A stretch of 46,793 bases of DNA from Pseudoalteromonas sp. NBT06-2 (lineage in GTDB: Bacteria; Pseudomonadota; Gammaproteobacteria; Enterobacterales; Alteromonadaceae), in contig NZ_NQMR01000060.1 in assembly GCF_002276045.1 (NCBI RefSeq), positions 1 through 46,793 of the forward strand, read 5' to 3'. The notes below the pieces were generated by a model that saw nothing but the letters and a program-made list of their open reading frames with translations, did no database searches and had not been told where the DNA came from. The position numbers and the translations under genes were made by a program. Numbering within the stretch: position 1 is the stretch's first letter; every line of letters begins with the position of its first letter. This document shows, one piece after another, positions 44,585 through 46,793 of the stretch.

Positions 44585-44829
44585 CACTATCCCTAATATT
44601 GCTTTTCATTAACTTGAGTATGACAGTAAATGAAAAAATGACGTAATTCTTATTTTAAAAATATAAATCCTGAATTTACAAGTCAGGTTTTTGTTATAAA
44701 TTGATGTAGAAGCAAGGATCTCTAGTGTTTAACGTGATGAGAAATATAGCGATAACGTTATTTAAGCGAGATACAATTAAATCGTAAGTATGGCGAGGAA
44801 AAATAAAATGGCAGAGCTGACTATAATTG

Positions 44830-45260
44830 AGGGCGTTCATAATTCTGTGTCAGCGAATAAATTCTAAATATCAAGTACGCGGTCTAAGCGCCCTCCAAAA
44901 TAAATAGCCAACTGATATAAACAAAGGTTCCAATTGTGAATTGGCATTGTCAATTTTTCTGTGGTATTTGATATGCCTGCATATAGTAATTTCAGCAAGC
45001 CAAACAATTGGATAATGGCTATCCAGAGGGGATTGTTGCCATTGCTCAAATTCAGGAATAAGTTTATCGGTCACACTACTAATAATACCTGTTGAAACGT
45101 TTACCTCATAAATATCTTCAACATGTTTATTAATATCTCGATAACTCATTCCCGCGCTGAACATAGAAAGTACTTTTGTATTAATTTCATCATTTAAAGT
45201 TGTTTTATTTTTTAATGAGCTCAATAATTACCGCTCGGTCCCTCTCAAAACTGTTGAATT
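44830..45260 (-). pseudogene. IS256-family transposase relic
   Basis: A frame from 45224 reads KTTLNDEINTKVLSMFSAGM, then VNVSTGIISSVTDKLIPEF and YPIVWL, the N-terminal part of an IS256-type transposase. Near 44995 it jumps to another frame reading LLKLLYAGISNTTEKLTMPI and LAIYFGGRLDRVLDI, the normal C-terminus (stop at 44864). The roughly 250-residue centre with the catalytic DDE is missing. Upstream, RDRAVIIELIKK in a third frame continues the protein to about 45260. Just after the stop, GAGGGCGTTCATAATTCTGT at 44830 looks like the right IS end. It cannot move itself. Confidence 0.75.
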
Positions 45261-45301
45261 AATTTAATAACACAAGGTAAACTCTAAAAACAATCATAAC
45301 A

Positions 45302-46096
45302 TTACTCTATAAATACATCCTGATATTGTCCTCTGATTTTATAGAATTCATCTAGATTATCCATAAATATATCGATTAAAACGGGGTCGAAATGGGCTCC
45401 TTTTTGCTCGTTAAAGAGTGCTAACAACTTATCATCGTCCCAAGCTTTTTTATAAACTCTATCGCTCCCTAAAGCATCAAAAACATCGGCTATCGCAGTA
45501 ATTCTACCGTATATATGAATATCTTCACCTTTTAGGCTTCTAGGATAACCAGAACCATCATATTTTTCATGGTGTTCATAGGCAACAATCGCTGCTGTTT
45601 TTAACAACTTACGTTTAGAATGTTTTAACATGCTATAACCTATTGTCGCATGCGTTTTCATTACTTCATATTCTTCGACAGTTAATTTCCCTGGTTTATT
45701 TAGAATAGCATCTGCTATACCAATTTTTCCAATGTCATGCATAGGAGAGGCTAACTTTAATTGTTCAGCTTCTTCCTCAGGCAACCCATATTTCACAGCC
45801 AAAAGTTTAGAGTATGCAGCTACTCTTTTTACATGATTGCCAGTTTCTTTACTTCTACTCTCGCCAACAGCCCCCATAGTAAATATAATTTCAATTTGAG
45901 TTTTAATAATTTCATCTTGTAATGATTTTATTTCGAATAATTGTTCTTCTAAAACATCATATTCTGCTTTTTGTCTTTTATCACTTCGAGCCATTATTTT
46001 GTCTTGTCTTTTTATATCTTTAACTAACTTTTCAGTTACAGACAAAAAATTAGACTTTAATAGGTCTATCTCAGAGATCAGCTTATTCTCATTCAT
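45302..46096 (-). CDS. HD-GYP domain protein with N-terminal coiled coil
   Basis: A 264-residue protein with a charged heptad-like coiled coil (about residues 1-65) and an HD-GYP domain (about 70-255). The metal pair His120-Asp121 (MHDIGKIG), His149 (KTHATIG) and HHEKYDGSGYP (175-185) are all intact, so c-di-GMP phosphodiesterase activity is expected. It has no receiver or membrane domain. It follows siaC by 13 bp in an operon with siaB, so its coiled coil may be the SiaC contact point. A GTG precedes the chosen ATG by one codon; GGTGA serves as ribosome binding site. Confidence 0.88.
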   Translation of the reverse strand: MNENKLISEIDLLKSNFLSVTEKLVKDIKRQDKIMARSDKRQKAEYDVLEEQLFEIKSLQDEIIKTQIEIIFTMGAVGESRSKETGNHVKRVAAYSKLLAVKYGLPEEEAEQLKLASPMHDIGKIGIADAILNKPGKLTVEEYEVMKTHATIGYSMLKHSKRKLLKTAAIVAYEHHEKYDGSGYPRSLKGEDIHIYGRITAIADVFDALGSDRVYKKAWDDDKLLALFNEQKGAHFDPVLIDIFMDNLDEFYKIRGQYQDVFIE

Positions 46097-46109
46097 CACT
46101 ATTAATCAC

Positions 46110-46484
46110 CTATTTTTTGACAAGTTGTATATTAAGTGATTCAAAATCTTCAATGAAATCTTCCCCAGCTTCTTCTGCGCTTTCATTTTCTTCATCGTAG
46201 ATCCAATTAATATCGATTTTAAAATCTCCGCTGTGAGCTTCTAATATATCAAATAAATCAAAAAATAATTTTGAACTACTCGAGTTAAAATATGAAATTT
46301 CAAAATTTAAGATAAATTCTCTTGAACTACCTTCTAAAAAAAAATCTTCTATCCATTTTAATACTTGAGCATAAAATTCAAATGTATTCTCAGGGTAAGA
46401 CTTACCAACAAATGATACAGTTCCACTACTATCCATTATTATATTTGGTGTATATTTGCTGGCAGCTATAGTTAGATTATCCAT
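46110..46484 (-). CDS. siaC: SiaC-family regulatory phosphoprotein (DUF1987)
   Basis: A 124-residue protein of the SiaC family, partner-switch regulators that bind a cognate c-di-GMP enzyme when unphosphorylated. The ISYFNSSSSKLFFDLFDIL block is diagnostic; Ser68 occupies the place of the phosphorylated Thr68 of P. aeruginosa SiaC (from memory). The acidic C-terminal tail (DEENESAEEAGEDFIEDFE) is notable. The frame extends to 46523, but AGAGG precedes the ATG at 46484. It overlaps nothing, starting 1 base after the siaB stop. Confidence 0.85.
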   Translation of the reverse strand: MDNLTIAASKYTPNIIMDSSGTVSFVGKSYPENTFEFYAQVLKWIEDFFLEGSSREFILNFEISYFNSSSSKLFFDLFDILEAHSGDFKIDINWIYDEENESAEEAGEDFIEDFESLNIQLVKK

Positions 46485-46485
46485 A

Positions 46486-46793
46486 TTAAGCCTCTTTATT
46501 TTCGTAAGATATATTTGCTTCAAAGTAAAATAAATACAAATCAGTCTCTGTTTTTGTAAACTTATAGTTAAGACTGCTACAGCGCTTTGCTATTTCATAA
46601 AAACCGATTCCAGCCCCTTTTCCATGTTTATTCCTACCACTTCGCCTTAGCTCTCTATATTTTTTTTTAATATCGGTCTTATCTAATTTTTGGATTTCGC
46701 TTAATGTCGTTTCTATTACCTCTTTATCTTTATCTGAAATTAAATTTTGGCTATCAATATAGAAAATACTGTCGGTTTTCTTACCAACAATGA
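46486..46793 (-). CDS. siaB: SiaB-family kinase, C-terminal part (cut by window end)
   Basis: The last 102 codons of a gene running in from the right edge. The sequence SIFYIDSQNLISDKDKEVIE, then KKKYRELRRSGRNKHGKGAGIGFYEIAKR, then ETDLYLFYFEANISY matches the C-terminal half of the SiaB/DUF6272 family, an HATPase-like protein kinase that phosphorylates SiaC. The GKGAGIG motif is the ATP-lid glycine box. Its stop lies one base before the siaC ATG. The N-terminus and any siaA phosphatase gene lie outside the window. Confidence 0.8.
   Translation of the reverse strand, partial: IVGKKTDSIFYIDSQNLISDKDKEVIETTLSEIQKLDKTDIKKKYRELRRSGRNKHGKGAGIGFYEIAKRCSSLNYKFTKTETDLYLFYFEANISYENKEA

Noticed and set aside
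45302..46793. Complete Sia signalling operon
   Set aside because: The siaB gene is cut by the window edge and neither a siaA phosphatase nor a siaD cyclase can be seen here.

Overview
The window is about 46.8 kb of AT-rich DNA from a marine gammaproteobacterium. Gene content (a liu/mcc leucine-degradation operon with its MerR regulator LiuR, a valine-degradation operon, NatAB, an MSHA-type pilin relic) and many short inverted-repeat elements fit the Alteromonadales, perhaps the Colwelliaceae. The family placement is inference; no rRNA or other marker is present.

Layout. 1-12 kb: a DsbA-family oxidoreductase, an HDOD protein, a Sel1/TPR-like protein, a putative manganese/heavy-metal exporter, an M28 lipoprotein peptidase, a DUF3025-natA-natB operon, and an AraC-type regulator translationally coupled to glutaminase. 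12-16.5 kb: tRNA-Ser(UGA), pyruvate kinase diverging from 6-phosphogluconate dehydrogenase around a LacI/GntR-like palindrome, and msrB. 16.7-25.4 kb (minus strand): liuR-ivd-mccB-liuC-mccA-hmgL-scoA-scoB, which takes isovaleryl-CoA to HMG-CoA, acetoacetate and acetoacetyl-CoA. 25.7-32.9 kb (plus strand): a thiolase that can split the acetoacetyl-CoA, then acyl-CoA dehydrogenase, enoyl-CoA hydratase, 3-hydroxyisobutyryl-CoA hydrolase, mmsB, a 3-hydroxyacyl-CoA dehydrogenase and an SDR. The last valine step, mmsA, lies apart at 40 kb beside a divergent LysR gene. Two LiuR-like sites lie between liuR and the thiolase.

32.9-36.6 kb is a decaying accessory stretch: a broken chemotaxis-receptor-like gene, a small histidine-rich outer-membrane-type protein, three MITE-like elements in 1.1 kb, and an MSHA-type prepilin gene broken by expansion of an 8-bp repeat. 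36.6-46.8 kb carries a small winged-helix-like protein, a MAPEG protein, a GNAT acetyltransferase, an MltB-type transglycosylase, the LysR/mmsA pair, an RND/MMPL-type exporter, an IS256-family relic, and a siaB (partial)-siaC-HD-GYP cluster cut by the window end.

The most unusual signals are: (1) six MITE-like elements in three sequence families that share a core motif at a constant 77-79 bp from one end; (2) SiaB/SiaC partner-switch genes joined to an HD-GYP protein instead of the GGDEF protein known from Pseudomonas; (3) the octamer expansion in the pilin gene; (4) a perfect inverted repeat in front of the metal exporter. Coordinates were read by eye; no homology search was run, so family names rest on recognised motifs.
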